Part shown: one piece after another, positions 10,301 to 19,049 of the stretch
Position numbering within the stretch: the first letter of the stretch is position 1
Layout of the letters: each line of letters opens with the position of its first letter
Assembly: GCA_045536365.1 (NCBI GenBank)
Contig: JAZSNL010000027.1
Coordinates: 28,439-92,438 of the forward strand
Origin: JAZSNL01 sp045536365
GTDB taxonomy: Bacteria > Bacillota_I > Bacilli_A > ML615J-28 > CAG-313
Reading direction: 5' to 3'
Length of the DNA: 64,000 nucleotides
Translations under genes and position numbers: made by a program
The notes under the pieces: model-generated
What the model saw: the letters and a program-made list of their open reading frames with translations, nothing else
What the model was told of the DNA's origin: nothing
Database searches by the model: none

Positions 10301-13300
10301 AATTTTTTCTAATTGATAACAGTTTTCAAATGAACTATTACTTACTATTTCAACATTAGATAAATCAGATAAGAAATTTAATTGATGACAATCTTTAAAA
10401 CAATTTTTTGGAATTACATTTCCTCGATAATCTATTTTTAATGTTAATAATGAGTTACATCCTTCAAAACAAGAATTATTTAATTTTTCTACTAAATTAA
10501 TTATTTCAATATTCTTTAAATTTAAACAATTCATAAAGTATTCATTAGGTATTTCTTTATTAACATAAACCTTAATGATATTTAACTTGTTATATTTTGA
10601 ATTAAATTCTTTAATATCATCTTCAAATATTGTATATAAACAATTAGAATCTTTATCTGCCCCAATTGATAAATTTGTTAATGAATAACAACCTTTAAAC
10701 ATTAAATTCTCATAATCATTAACTGTACTCATGTCAATTGATTCAAAACTTTCACAATTAGTAAAAGCTTCTTTACCAATTGATTTAAAATTATTAAAAT
10801 CAATCATTCCTTCACTTGTTAAAGCATTAATTCTTACGAGTTTCTTACAACCATAAAAGGCTCTATTACCAATTTCTACATCATCAGATTCAAATTTGAT
10901 TCCTTGTAATTTAATACACCCTTCAAAACAAGATGTTGGAATTAAAGATATTGGACATTCTATTTTTATTTTTTCTAATGTTTGCCAATTCATGAAAGCT
11001 TCTTCTGGGAGATTAGATGATAATATTTTAATATTTTTTATATGTGTTGTTTCATTAAATTTTTCAATTGAATCTTCAAATAACATATAAGGAAGAACAT
11101 TATTCTTTAATTCATTAAAACTAAGACTTGTAATCTTTAATCCTTTTAAAGCATTTCTTTCAAATTCTACACCTTTTGGTAATTCAAATTGTGGAATAAC
11201 TTCATCTGAATTAATAAAAGCATTAGCTTTTACTAATTTTAACTTAGGTAGATTATTTAAATCACCACTAATCATTGAAATAGTAATACTATTAGATTCT
11301 AATATTTCAATATTATTTAAAATATTAGTAATATCTAAATTATCACAATTATTAAAACAATTAGCAGGTAATGAATTACCAAGATAATTCATTTTTAATG
11401 AAGATAGTTTTTTACATCCCCTAAATGCATTATCTCCTAAATATATTACATCATTAATTACTTCAATTTCTTCAATATTTATACAATTTTCAAAATAATG
11501 ATTAGGAATACGTTCATTAACATAAATAGTAACTTTCTTTAAATCACTATATTTAGAATTAAATATTTTAATATCATTTTCAAATAATGTATAAAGAAGT
11601 AATGAAGTTTTATCAACTGATAAAATTATTGATTCAATTGAATAACAACCATTAAACATTAATTTTTCAACTTTTGAGACATTTTTCATATCAATGTCTT
11701 TTAATTTTGAACATTTGTTAAAAGCAAGAGAACCAATTGATTTAAAATTATTTAAATCTAATACATTACTACCTGGTTTTGAATTAATTCTTTGTAAACT
11801 TTCGCATCCATAGAATGCTTTATCACCGATAGAAACATTTTTAGAGTCAAATTTTACAACTTCTAATTTAATACAGCCTTCAAAACAAGATGAAGGGATT
11901 CTTGTGATTTCAACATCAAATTTAACTTTTTCTAAGTTTTCCCATCCTTTAAAAGCTGTAGGAATTATATCGTTTGTTTTAATTAAAACATTTTTAACCA
12001 TTGATGTTTGATTAAATTTATCAATAGAATCTTCAAAAAACATATAAGGATAAAAAATTGATCCTTGATCATCTTTCATATTTAAATCTTTAAATACTAA
12101 TGTTGTTATATTTAGTCCACTTAAAGATCCTTTTTCAAAAACTACTCCATCAGGAAACTCAAAAATATCAATTTTATTTTTCGTATTCTTAAATGCATCT
12201 TTTTTTACAACTTTTAATTTAGGTAAAAAAACAAAAGAACCATTAAAATTATCTAATGTTAAACTATTATTTTCTAAAATCTCAATATTAGAAAAAATAT
12301 TATTTAAATTAAGTTTATTACATTCATCAAAACAATAAGAAGGTAAAACATTACCTAAATAATTCATCTTTAAAGTTGTTAAATTCTCACATCCTTTAAA
12401 AGCCGATGCTCCTATTGTATGAATATCACCTATTATTTCAATTTCTTGTAAAGTACGACAATCCTCAAAGAATGCCTCAGGTATTATTCCATCAGTAAAT
12501 TCAATTGTTATTTTATCTAAATTAACTTTTTTATAATCAATTTTAAATTCAGAATATAAATCAATTAATCTTTTAACATTTGTATTTTTATTAATAGTTA
12601 ATTTTCTAACATTAGTTCCTTCTAATGCGCCATCATTAATTTGTGTATTAGAAAGATCTAAATAAGTTAAATATTTACAATTTTTAAAAGCAGCTTCTCC
12701 TATATATGTAAAATGACCATTACCTAAGCGTTTAACGCTAATTAAGGACGTATTTTCAAACGCATGATCATTTATCTTATTAATACTGCTACCCAAAACT
12801 AATTTAAGATTATTACAATTCTTAACAAAACCATCTGGTATTTCAGTAATACTATTAGGTAATACAACAGCTTCTAAACTAGATAATCCTGTAAATAAAT
12901 TATCTGGTAAACTTTTTATTGTATTAGGAACACTAATCATTCTAATTTTTTTCTTTCCTTTAAAGATATTACTATTAAGTTCTTTAATCCCATAAGGAAT
13001 AGTAACAATTATTCTATCATCTTTAAAAGACGTCAATTTATTATCCTTTACAATAAAATCAGTATTACTCTCATTAAAAGCACCTACTCCAAATGTTACA
13101 TTAGTTGAAATTTTACCTAAATCACTATGATTTAAATCACGTGGATCAACCCAACTAATCGGTTCATCAACTAATCCTGTATGTTCTAAAATGCAATATA
13201 AATAATAAGCATATACACTAACAGGTATATGATTATTATCAAATTCATTAGAAACTTTCTCTACAGCAACAGCTAAATCTTTCTTTTGTTTTGTTAACAC

Positions 13301-13480
13301 TCCATTAAGAAGAATTTCAATAAAATTACAACAACTATATAATTCTTGTAATTGAATGTATTGAATGACATCGTGTTCATTTTGACAATATTTTTCAAAG
13401 TGTTTAATAACATAAGTTTTATCTTTACAATCTAAAAAATTTGTCTTTAATTCTTTCGATATAAAATCATAAAAACTCAT
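7388..13480 (-). CDS. Giant cytosolic BspA-type (LRR_5) leucine-rich-repeat protein heading the vWA operon
   Basis: 2030 residues. After a ~140-residue helical N-terminal region of unknown type, nearly the whole protein is BspA-like leucine-rich repeat, with many ~22-residue units of the type IGDKAFYGCxxLxxIxL and FENCSNLExLxI. BspA/LRR_5 proteins are normally secreted or surface-bound. This one has no signal peptide, no lipobox, no cell-wall anchor and no membrane helix, so it should be cytosolic. A block of about 320 residues is repeated (see the repeat entry). It is the first gene of the operon (RBS AAAGGAGG, 12 nt before vWA copy 1). A protein-recognition or scaffold role for the vWA-PP2C-kinase module is inferred. 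Confidence 0.88.
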   Translation of the reverse strand: MSFYDFISKELKTNFLDCKDKTYVIKHFEKYCQNEHDVIQYIQLQELYSCCNFIEILLNGVLTKQKKDLAVAVEKVSNEFDNNHIPVSVYAYYLYCILEHTGLVDEPISWVDPRDLNHSDLGKISTNVTFGVGAFNESNTDFIVKDNKLTSFKDDRIIVTIPYGIKELNSNIFKGKKKIRMISVPNTIKSLPDNLFTGLSSLEAVVLPNSITEIPDGFVKNCNNLKLVLGSSINKINDHAFENTSLISVKRLGNGHFTYIGEAAFKNCKYLTYLDLSNTQINDGALEGTNVRKLTINKNTNVKRLIDLYSEFKIDYKKVNLDKITIEFTDGIIPEAFFEDCRTLQEIEIIGDIHTIGASAFKGCENLTTLKMNYLGNVLPSYCFDECNKLNLNNIFSNIEILENNSLTLDNFNGSFVFLPKLKVVKKDAFKNTKNKIDIFEFPDGVVFEKGSLSGLNITTLVFKDLNMKDDQGSIFYPYMFFEDSIDKFNQTSMVKNVLIKTNDIIPTAFKGWENLEKVKFDVEITRIPSSCFEGCIKLEVVKFDSKNVSIGDKAFYGCESLQRINSKPGSNVLDLNNFKSIGSLAFNKCSKLKDIDMKNVSKVEKLMFNGCYSIESIILSVDKTSLLLYTLFENDIKIFNSKYSDLKKVTIYVNERIPNHYFENCINIEEIEVINDVIYLGDNAFRGCKKLSSLKMNYLGNSLPANCFNNCDNLDITNILNNIEILESNSITISMISGDLNNLPKLKLVKANAFINSDEVIPQFELPKGVEFERNALKGLKITSLSFNELKNNVLPYMLFEDSIEKFNETTHIKNIKILSSNLPEEAFMNWQTLEKIKIECPISLIPTSCFEGCIKLQGIKFESDDVEIGNRAFYGCKKLVRINALTSEGMIDFNNFKSIGKEAFTNCESFESIDMSTVNDYENLMFKGCYSLTNLSIGADKDSNCLYTIFEDDIKEFNSKYNKLNIIKVYVNKEIPNEYFMNCLNLKNIEIINLVEKLNNSCFEGCNSLLTLKIDYRGNVIPKNCFKDCHQLNFLSDLSNVEIVSNSSFENCYQLEKIHLNQNVKEIGNNAFKNCFNLISLPFNIVGQTIGDNSFYGCSKLVSISLVNVKKIGQDAFKNCFGLQHIDINILENQKLSEVFQGVESIRSIKFMDSIIPDSYFKDLSFVTNISFDQPIKRIGKYAFSGCSSLKTLPDFNDVLTIGSFAFMKTAIENCVISKDAEYVGRGIFAECSNLKSIELPLHTNQFGMLFSIKKYDGSKLLYQEIKNQQRMYYLPKNLNKVKITKFLGGIGAFSNLSIADFKLDCDIEVIPSYCFYNFNGNIDIDFSKVLSIGDKAFFNTNLSNLDLSNIERIGNSVFENCSNLEILKIGYNIMYISPDVCKGSSIKKIDLISNEYYRNEDGMIISNSGTSLLFVNKNTVGEINIPSDVLVIHSNAFENCSKITKINTNHVQLIKKEAFCNCDNLKELILTEEVINIKENILLNSCNIQKLVLPFIGLNVDRPNTLNYVFGNTALNNKLDLTILNGKIIKEFTGQIAYFNTLDLSKISQSSFEVNTFKYLNIQNLILSDKLNTLEDKVFVKTYIQTLTSEGLEHDNNMIYYQDTLYYCYNQNLNILKINENIKEIKQDALENISIVDSIIVNSNNLISNKEFSKIKTRSIEITEYMDMKLTLSNEFSESLNCLEKVIYHGKHIDNSFFTKAKSIKEIKLTKVFDLLPSVFNNLKIERLELLELNNIRELYDYQFAGTKVSFVINKLVLSNYLFNIQPMSFANTTINSIEMESNDYFEVIDNLLVSKKEEVLLYAAKSINGLIVIPSRVKRINSNVFKGCNVTEINTNNVEYLDDYCFSEMIVDNVVIENSVSYIGKDILSQTEVRKLKVPFVGNKLESTMNSNLCYLFNNQHRYVPASLEKVVVTDQILYDQTFAFCSNVKEIVISNGTRQIKKNTFLNCKNLVSFVIPKHIEFIEEFAFLGCSEKLILYVHPSSDINKWDEKFAIVTQVKGISKIFKKNKFAVIDKDNWKMMDYEL
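10430..12520 (-). repeat. Long internal repeats within the giant LRR gene (~960-975 bp period)
   Basis: Three successive blocks open with the same motif: IPEAFFEDC (near 12480), IPNHYFENC (near 11515) and IPNEYFMNC (near 10550). The first two blocks run in parallel for roughly 320 residues (NYLGN.LP..CF, SNIEILE..S, LPKLK.VK..AF, YMLFEDSI.KFN, IPTSCFEGCIKL, GDKAFYGC, FKSIG..AF). The third keeps only its first part. This is segmental duplication on top of the basic LRR unit. Confidence 0.8.
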
Positions 13481-13540
13481 TAAAATCCTCCTTTTTTCGT
13501 TTCATACTTGCACATTCAAGTTTATCATATTTTAAAAGAA

Positions 13541-13587
13541 AATACAAGATAATTTTTGCTTTTTTTTGACAAAATTATCTTGTATTT
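13541..13587 (-). terminator. Intrinsic terminator of the TIR-methyltransferase gene
   Basis: A near-perfect inverted repeat, AATACAAGATAATTTT (13541-13556) with AAAATTATCTTGTATT (13571-13586), begins 3 nt beyond the TIR gene stop codon. It separates that gene from the LRR-vWA operon on the same strand. T-rich flanks on both sides could make it bidirectional. Confidence 0.7.
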
Positions 13588-13589
13588 TT

Positions 13590-14906
13590 TTATTTTTTTG
13601 CAGTAAAAAGAACAAAGCCTAAATTAAAGTAAAAAGACTCTTCTTGGAATTTTATTTCCAAATCATCATAGATAGATTCATACCATTTTAGGTCATTATA
13701 AATATCTTGATTATTCGGATATCTTTCACGCATAATTTTTAAATCTTCTAAAATAAATGAAAAATAAGTATGGAATAAAGCAGATCTTTCATCATTATCC
13801 ATTCCAATTGTTGATAAGCCTGATTTTTCTAAAACAATATCTTTGTAGCCACATCTCTTAAGATATGTATAGATTTCTCTTCCGCTTTTTCTATGTCCTG
13901 CAGTTTCATTTTTTCCACATATATTAACTACACGTTCAAATTCTCTATTCTCATCTGGATATGCTAGATTCAATCCATCATCGATATCTTTTATTATAAT
14001 AAAACCTCCAGGTTTTAATTTCGTTTTCAGTTCTCTTAATAGTTTATAAGGATTCTTTAAATGTAAAATAACCATACTAATATTAATAACATCAAATGAC
14101 TCTATACTAATATTTTCCATAATTGTTTCTAATTGTTCACCTAAATCTTCATCTTCGACATTTAAATTATAAAAAACTATTTTATTATCAATTCCGTATT
14201 TTTTATTTGCGTATTCAACAGCTTTATTGTCATATTCTAATCCAACTATTTTTTCCACATCATAAACATTTCCTATTCGATCCATTATAAAATCGCCATT
14301 ATTTGAACCAACATCTAATACTTTAATATTGTTCATATTCAATAAGACTTTATCGTATATGGGTCTATCAAATGTTTCTAATAATTTTTGTTGAATCTTT
14401 AATCTTTTTACTTCCTTTTTATCATCTAAACTAAAATATTGATTAGATAAGCGATGTCCTTTTTGTTTTGTATTATTAATTAGTTTCTTAGTTTTACTAC
14501 GCAACATCGATTTTAATTTATCAATAGTAGCTTGAAAATAGTCTTTACTAAACACAACACCGTTATACTTTGATAATTTTTCAAATCCCGGTATTGGTAC
14601 CTTAGGCCATTCAAAACCATTCACCATAAATGGAATTATGTTTTTATCATGCTCTATCGCATGCGAAATTTCAAGTCTGAGCCAATCTTTTTCATTTTCA
14701 CATCTATCTAACGCATTTTTATTTAATATTAAAACAAAGTCATCGCATTCTTCAATAGTGTCATATAACTTAACATTAAAGTCACCATTTCTTAATTCTT
14801 CTATATCAAAAAAGGGATTGTATCCTTCTAATAGTAAATGTTCATATACTAATCGAGCTAATTCATATCCGCCTTCACGGCGATAACTAATAAATATATT
14901 GTACAT
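13590..14906 (-). CDS. TIR domain-SAM methyltransferase fusion protein
   Basis: 438 residues. Residues 1-135 form a bacterial TIR domain: YNIFISYRREGG at the start, a box-2-like NPFFDIEELRNGD, and W75-x-x-x-E79 (DWLRLEI), with E79 at the position of the NADase glutamate. After a basic linker, residues ~180-438 form a class I SAM-dependent methyltransferase with motif I VLDVGSNNGDF (196-206), an acidic motif II at GLEYDN and a later KPGGFIIIKD strand. Bacterial TIR domains often degrade or cyclise NAD+ in phage defence. The methyltransferase substrate is unknown. Gene-specific terminator downstream; PnuC-type transporter divergent upstream. Accessory or defence role is inferred. Confidence 0.85.
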   Translation of the reverse strand: MYNIFISYRREGGYELARLVYEHLLLEGYNPFFDIEELRNGDFNVKLYDTIEECDDFVLILNKNALDRCENEKDWLRLEISHAIEHDKNIIPFMVNGFEWPKVPIPGFEKLSKYNGVVFSKDYFQATIDKLKSMLRSKTKKLINNTKQKGHRLSNQYFSLDDKKEVKRLKIQQKLLETFDRPIYDKVLLNMNNIKVLDVGSNNGDFIMDRIGNVYDVEKIVGLEYDNKAVEYANKKYGIDNKIVFYNLNVEDEDLGEQLETIMENISIESFDVINISMVILHLKNPYKLLRELKTKLKPGGFIIIKDIDDGLNLAYPDENREFERVVNICGKNETAGHRKSGREIYTYLKRCGYKDIVLEKSGLSTIGMDNDERSALFHTYFSFILEDLKIMRERYPNNQDIYNDLKWYESIYDDLEIKFQEESFYFNLGFVLFTAKK

Positions 14907-15049
14907 ATTCTACCTCTTATGTTTATTTTTTATACAAATATTATACTACAGCATTCAATTTAACTATATAAAAATGATTATTTTTTATTATTTAATTACT
15001 CTTTGTTAATCAATTTTTTCCTATAATATTAACACTTTAACCTCTTTCT

Positions 15050-15078
15050 TTGACTTTTTTATAAAAATAATATATACT
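15050..15078 (+). promoter_or_regulatory. sigma-A promoter of the pnuC-like gene
   Basis: -35 TTGACT (15050-15055), 17-nt spacer, -10 TATACT (15073-15078). It is followed 13 nt later by a GAAAGGAGG RBS. No hairpin-rich leader is present, so there is no sign of a riboswitch. Confidence 0.8.
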
Positions 15079-15107
15079 CAATATATCATTAGAAAGGAGG
15101 AACATCA

Positions 15108-15815
15108 ATGATTAAAAAACTATTAAATTATTTTACCTTGGTAGAAAAAATAATATGGTTAAGTTCAGTTATTTTTATAATCGCTTGTTTTTGTATATTT
15201 GATAGATCCAATTATTTTAATTTAATCACTTCTATTCTTGGTGTTACTTCTTTAATTTTTGGGGCAAAAGCTAATCCAATAAGCCAAGTTTTTGGAATTG
15301 GTTTTTGTATTTTATATGCGGTGATATCAGTTAAATATCGTTATTATGGAGAGATGTTAACATATCTTTTAATGACTCTACCTATGACTGTGATTGCGAT
15401 GATATCATGGTTTAAGAACCCTTATAAAGGAAATAAAAGTGAAGTTACAATTGGAAAAATATCTAAAAAAGAAACTATTTTTATGTTTATTGTAGCTATA
15501 ATTATTACTTCTATTTTCTATTTTATCCTAAAATATTTTAATACTGCTAATCTCATATTTAGTACTATTTCAATTACTACTAGTTTTATTGCGGTATACT
15601 TAACTTATAAAAGAAGCCCTTTTTATGCGGTGGGATACGCTTGTAATGATATTGTTTTAATTATTTTATGGACTCTCGCAAGTATAGAAAACATATCTTA
15701 TATTTCAATATTAGCTTGCTTTGTTGCTTTTTTCGTAAGTGATATTTACGCTTTTATTAATTGGACTAATATTCAAAAAAAACAAAACATAAAAGACACA
15801 CTAGATTCTAAGTAA
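15108..15815 (+). CDS. pnuC: PnuC-family nicotinamide riboside (vitamin) transporter
   Basis: 235 residues, about seven hydrophobic helices and no signal peptide, matching the PnuC length and layout. It shows the N-terminal W-type helix, the middle YYGEMLTYLLMTLPM segment and the late YACNDIVLIILWTLASIEN-like helix that line the substrate path in PnuC proteins. Members of the family import nicotinamide riboside (or thiamine/riboflavin in the PnuT/PnuX branches) by facilitated diffusion with metabolic trapping. It is monocistronic with a clear promoter and terminator and is divergent to the TIR-methyltransferase gene. NR is the likely but unproven substrate. Confidence 0.85.
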   Translation: MIKKLLNYFTLVEKIIWLSSVIFIIACFCIFDRSNYFNLITSILGVTSLIFGAKANPISQVFGIGFCILYAVISVKYRYYGEMLTYLLMTLPMTVIAMISWFKNPYKGNKSEVTIGKISKKETIFMFIVAIIITSIFYFILKYFNTANLIFSTISITTSFIAVYLTYKRSPFYAVGYACNDIVLIILWTLASIENISYISILACFVAFFVSDIYAFINWTNIQKKQNIKDTLDSK

Positions 15816-15850
15816 TCAATATTTGATTACCTATCTAATGTGTCTTTTTT
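15791..15850 (+). terminator. Terminator after pnuC, probably shared with the convergent gene
   Basis: An outer stem GACACACTAGA/TCTAATGTGTC encloses a perfect inner hairpin GTAATCAA/TTGATTAC, followed by TTTTTT on the plus strand. The A-run on the other side suits the convergent minus-strand gene at 15866. Confidence 0.8.
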
Positions 15851-15865
15851 ATTTATTACATTACT

Positions 15866-16444
15866 TTATTTTAAACTTCTTGATTTTAAATCAAACATAA
15901 CTCCAACTATTAATGGAACTGCTATAAATATTACTGCCCATACAGCATCAACTTTAATTGATTTTTCAGTAATATATCCATATATTGCGGTACCCCCACA
16001 AACTATAATAGGGAAACACCAACAAACCCACGTAATTATAGTATATGTTTTTTTCTTTTTTTCTATTAAAGTTGTATCTTTTAATTTTGGATGATTTTGG
16101 ATTTTTTCATCAATTTCTTTAATTAATTTTTCTAAATTAAAATCTTCTTGATAATCATAATCAATAAAAAGTTTTTCTAAATCCTCTGCATTTATTCCAG
16201 CATGATATACTACAACATTATATTTATCTTCAAAAAAATCTATAATGACATAAATATTATGATAATTATAATTTAATTGAATTGTTTTACCTAATTTATT
16301 GATTGTAGGATAAACTCCTACTCCAACGTATTTAGATAATAACTTTTTAATTTCTCCACTCAAATATAATTCAAAGATTCTATCTAAATTACTATATTCA
16401 TTTTTATCTTTAGAATTTAAATAATTTTCGATTTTTCTTTTCAT
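15866..16444 (-). CDS. Uncharacterised protein with two C-terminal membrane helices
   Basis: 192 residues, family not recognised. The first ~125 residues are soluble, charged and helical (start MKRKIENYLNSKDKNEYSNLD). Two hydrophobic segments follow at about 133-155 (IITWVCWCFPIIVCGGTAIY) and 165-185, ending in a short basic tail. The layout suggests a cytoplasmic domain anchored at the membrane. It stands alone, convergent to pnuC. The RBS is weak. Confidence 0.6.
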   Translation of the reverse strand: MKRKIENYLNSKDKNEYSNLDRIFELYLSGEIKKLLSKYVGVGVYPTINKLGKTIQLNYNYHNIYVIIDFFEDKYNVVVYHAGINAEDLEKLFIDYDYQEDFNLEKLIKEIDEKIQNHPKLKDTTLIEKKKKTYTIITWVCWCFPIIVCGGTAIYGYITEKSIKVDAVWAVIFIAVPLIVGVMFDLKSRSLK

Positions 16445-16683
16445 ATCAATAAATTATCCTTTTGTATTTTAATTTCAATAACTAGACATATCAGAAGTTA
16501 AATATTATAATAAATACTCAAATATAATCACTCTAATAAATGTAACAAGTCGCATTTTTCTTATCCTACCTCGAATGTGCAACAATTTACAACAAATACA
16601 ATTCATTATAATAGTTTAGATAATTTATATTTAACATATATTTATCAGTATTTTTTTAGATACATAATAATTTATTACCATAA

Positions 16684-19032
16684 TTATTTTAGTCGTATAA
16701 CATCAATTGGATTTCTACTGATTGCCCTATGTAGAGATATATAACTTATTAAAAAATTAACTGAAACTGTTACAAATAGTATAATCATTGCATATTGATA
16801 TCTAAAAACTAATAAGTTTATACTTGATGAATATTCACCTATTAAAGCAGTATTAGTCACATTAATAAAAACTATTCCTATGACCAAAGAGATTATAAAT
16901 GATATTAAAATAATAAAAATACTTTGCAACAAATACACGTTAAGTATTGACTTCTTTTTAATACCAATTGCTCTCAATATCCCGTTTTCTTTATCTTTTG
17001 ATTTAACAATTTGAGAAATAACTATTGTATTAATCAAAACTATTAAAAGTATCATTAAAGGAACAAGTATATTACTAATAAATCTCGCAACTGACAAATC
17101 ATCTTCAAATGAATTTAAGCGTTCAGTATAATAGTAATTTGCGTAATAACCATAATCATTATAAATAGATTTTAAAAAAGAATATTGATTATCAACAGAT
17201 GATGTTTTAATTAATATTGAATTATTTATTGTAAAATCATCTAGCTTCTTTTTGATTTCCTTTGATACGATTATCTCATCTTCTCCTCCAACTATTATAC
17301 CTTTTATAACTAAATTATTCAGTTCTAGTTTTGCATTTAATTCATTATTCTCTATAATTTGTAAATCAATAGTTTCATTAATGTGTACTGGTGTTCTTAA
17401 AAGTTCTCCAGTAAAATACTGCTCTCCTAAATAATAAACAATATCAGATTTTTCGTTAAAAATACTATTATATACATTTAATGAGAGATATATTTCATTT
17501 TCTATTGGAACCAGCTCTGATTTATTTTTTATATGTTCTATATCATTAAAATAAGAACTATATAAGATGCTCGATGTATGTAAGCTATTTAAGCCAGTAA
17601 TATTACTATTCGTATCACCGTGTGATACTTTCAGTAAAAACTCACCATTTTCATTACCTATATTAAAATATGAATGTACATTTGTGTATACGCTATCTTC
17701 TGTATGAAAAATAATTTTTTCGCTTAAATTCATTCTTGCTTTATCATATGCTTCAGTATTGGGATTATCAATATCTAAATCATCATTACCAAAAAAATAA
17801 GTATGATAAATTCCCGAAATATATATTTTAGTTGCATCTTTAATATAATATTGTTCTATACTTTCAAAATTAAATTCATTTTTAAGTACTTCTTTGCCGT
17901 TTAATTTATAATAAAGTTTACCTGATTCAACATAATCATATAGATAATAATCTGGCAAAATTATACTTTCATTATCTATTTCTCGATAATTAGGATACAT
18001 ATCATATCCCATTTCTATTACTTCTTCAATTGATTTAATAGTACCATTTCTAATATATTTTAAATCTTCATATTGAATAATATTTTTCGCAGTACTATCA
18101 TATATCCAATTATGTTCTTGATTTGAAGTAATCAAATATTTTTCTATGTGATTATCATCAATATTTTTAGAATCAATATATGGCCTTTCAAATCCTGATA
18201 TTACGAGTGATAATGATAAAATTGAAAAAGCTAAAATAATAGACATCAACGAAACAAAAAATCTAATTTTTTTATCAAAAATATTTTTTAATGATAATTT
18301 CAAAATATTCTTTTTAGAAATAACATATTCATTTGATAAAAATTTCACATTTTTATTTTTATTTTCATTGATTATAATATCATCCACAATGCAACCATCT
18401 TCTAATTTTATTATTCTATCAGCATATTTTTGTGCTAAGTCTTCATTATGTGACACAACAATAATCAATTTATCAGATGATATTGATTTTAAAATATTAC
18501 AAATATTTTGACTATTTTCTTTATTAAGATTTCCTGTAGGTTCATCAGCTAGTATTATTGCAGAATTTTTTAATAATGCTCTAGCAATAGCAACCCTTTG
18601 AATTTCACCACCACTTAATTCATTAGGATAACGTTCTTCATATCCATTTAAGTTAACCTTGCTTAAAATATTCTTTACTTTTTCTTTTTGAAATTCAGAA
18701 TTTTTTTCACAACATACCATACTTATATTTTCATACACGGTTAAATTAGGGAGCAAATTAAAATCTTGAAAAATAAAACTTATATAATTATTTCTATATT
18801 TTTCTAAAGAAGAATTATCTGAAAATGCTTTATCGCTATTTATTGACATAGTACCAGAAGTCGGAGTATCTAAACCACCAATTAAATTCAATAGCGTTGA
18901 TTTACCGCTTCCACTTGCACCTAATATAAATACCAACCCATTTGTTCCGAATGATATATTAATATTTGTCAAAGCATTCACTTGATTATTTTTACTTATA
19001 TAACTTTTGCAAATGCTATTTAGTGTTAACAT
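16684..19032 (-). CDS. MacB-like ABC transporter: fused ATPase and FtsX-type permease
   Basis: 782 residues. An N-terminal LolD/MacB-type nucleotide-binding domain (1-225) has Walker A GASGSGKST (38-46), signature LSGGE (139-143), Walker B IILADEPTGN and the switch His in VVSHNEDLA. A first membrane helix (~258-280), a large ~370-residue extracytoplasmic domain and three more C-terminal helices follow, giving the FtsX/MacB permease order. Fused proteins of this kind export peptides or lipoproteins, or act in antimicrobial-peptide resistance (mechanotransmission) rather than in uptake. It sits 17 nt after a broken lipoprotein gene that may have been its partner. The substrate is unknown. Confidence 0.9.
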   Translation of the reverse strand: MLTLNSICKSYISKNNQVNALTNINISFGTNGLVFILGASGSGKSTLLNLIGGLDTPTSGTMSINSDKAFSDNSSLEKYRNNYISFIFQDFNLLPNLTVYENISMVCCEKNSEFQKEKVKNILSKVNLNGYEERYPNELSGGEIQRVAIARALLKNSAIILADEPTGNLNKENSQNICNILKSISSDKLIIVVSHNEDLAQKYADRIIKLEDGCIVDDIIINENKNKNVKFLSNEYVISKKNILKLSLKNIFDKKIRFFVSLMSIILAFSILSLSLVISGFERPYIDSKNIDDNHIEKYLITSNQEHNWIYDSTAKNIIQYEDLKYIRNGTIKSIEEVIEMGYDMYPNYREIDNESIILPDYYLYDYVESGKLYYKLNGKEVLKNEFNFESIEQYYIKDATKIYISGIYHTYFFGNDDLDIDNPNTEAYDKARMNLSEKIIFHTEDSVYTNVHSYFNIGNENGEFLLKVSHGDTNSNITGLNSLHTSSILYSSYFNDIEHIKNKSELVPIENEIYLSLNVYNSIFNEKSDIVYYLGEQYFTGELLRTPVHINETIDLQIIENNELNAKLELNNLVIKGIIVGGEDEIIVSKEIKKKLDDFTINNSILIKTSSVDNQYSFLKSIYNDYGYYANYYYTERLNSFEDDLSVARFISNILVPLMILLIVLINTIVISQIVKSKDKENGILRAIGIKKKSILNVYLLQSIFIILISFIISLVIGIVFINVTNTALIGEYSSSINLLVFRYQYAMIILFVTVSVNFLISYISLHRAISRNPIDVIRLK

Positions 19033-19049
19033 ATTTTCACTCTCCTTTT

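Noticed and set aside
14907..15107. NAD+ or TPP riboswitch before pnuC
   Set aside because: The promoter lies only ~30 nt before the start codon, leaving no room for an aptamer, and no conserved motif is visible.
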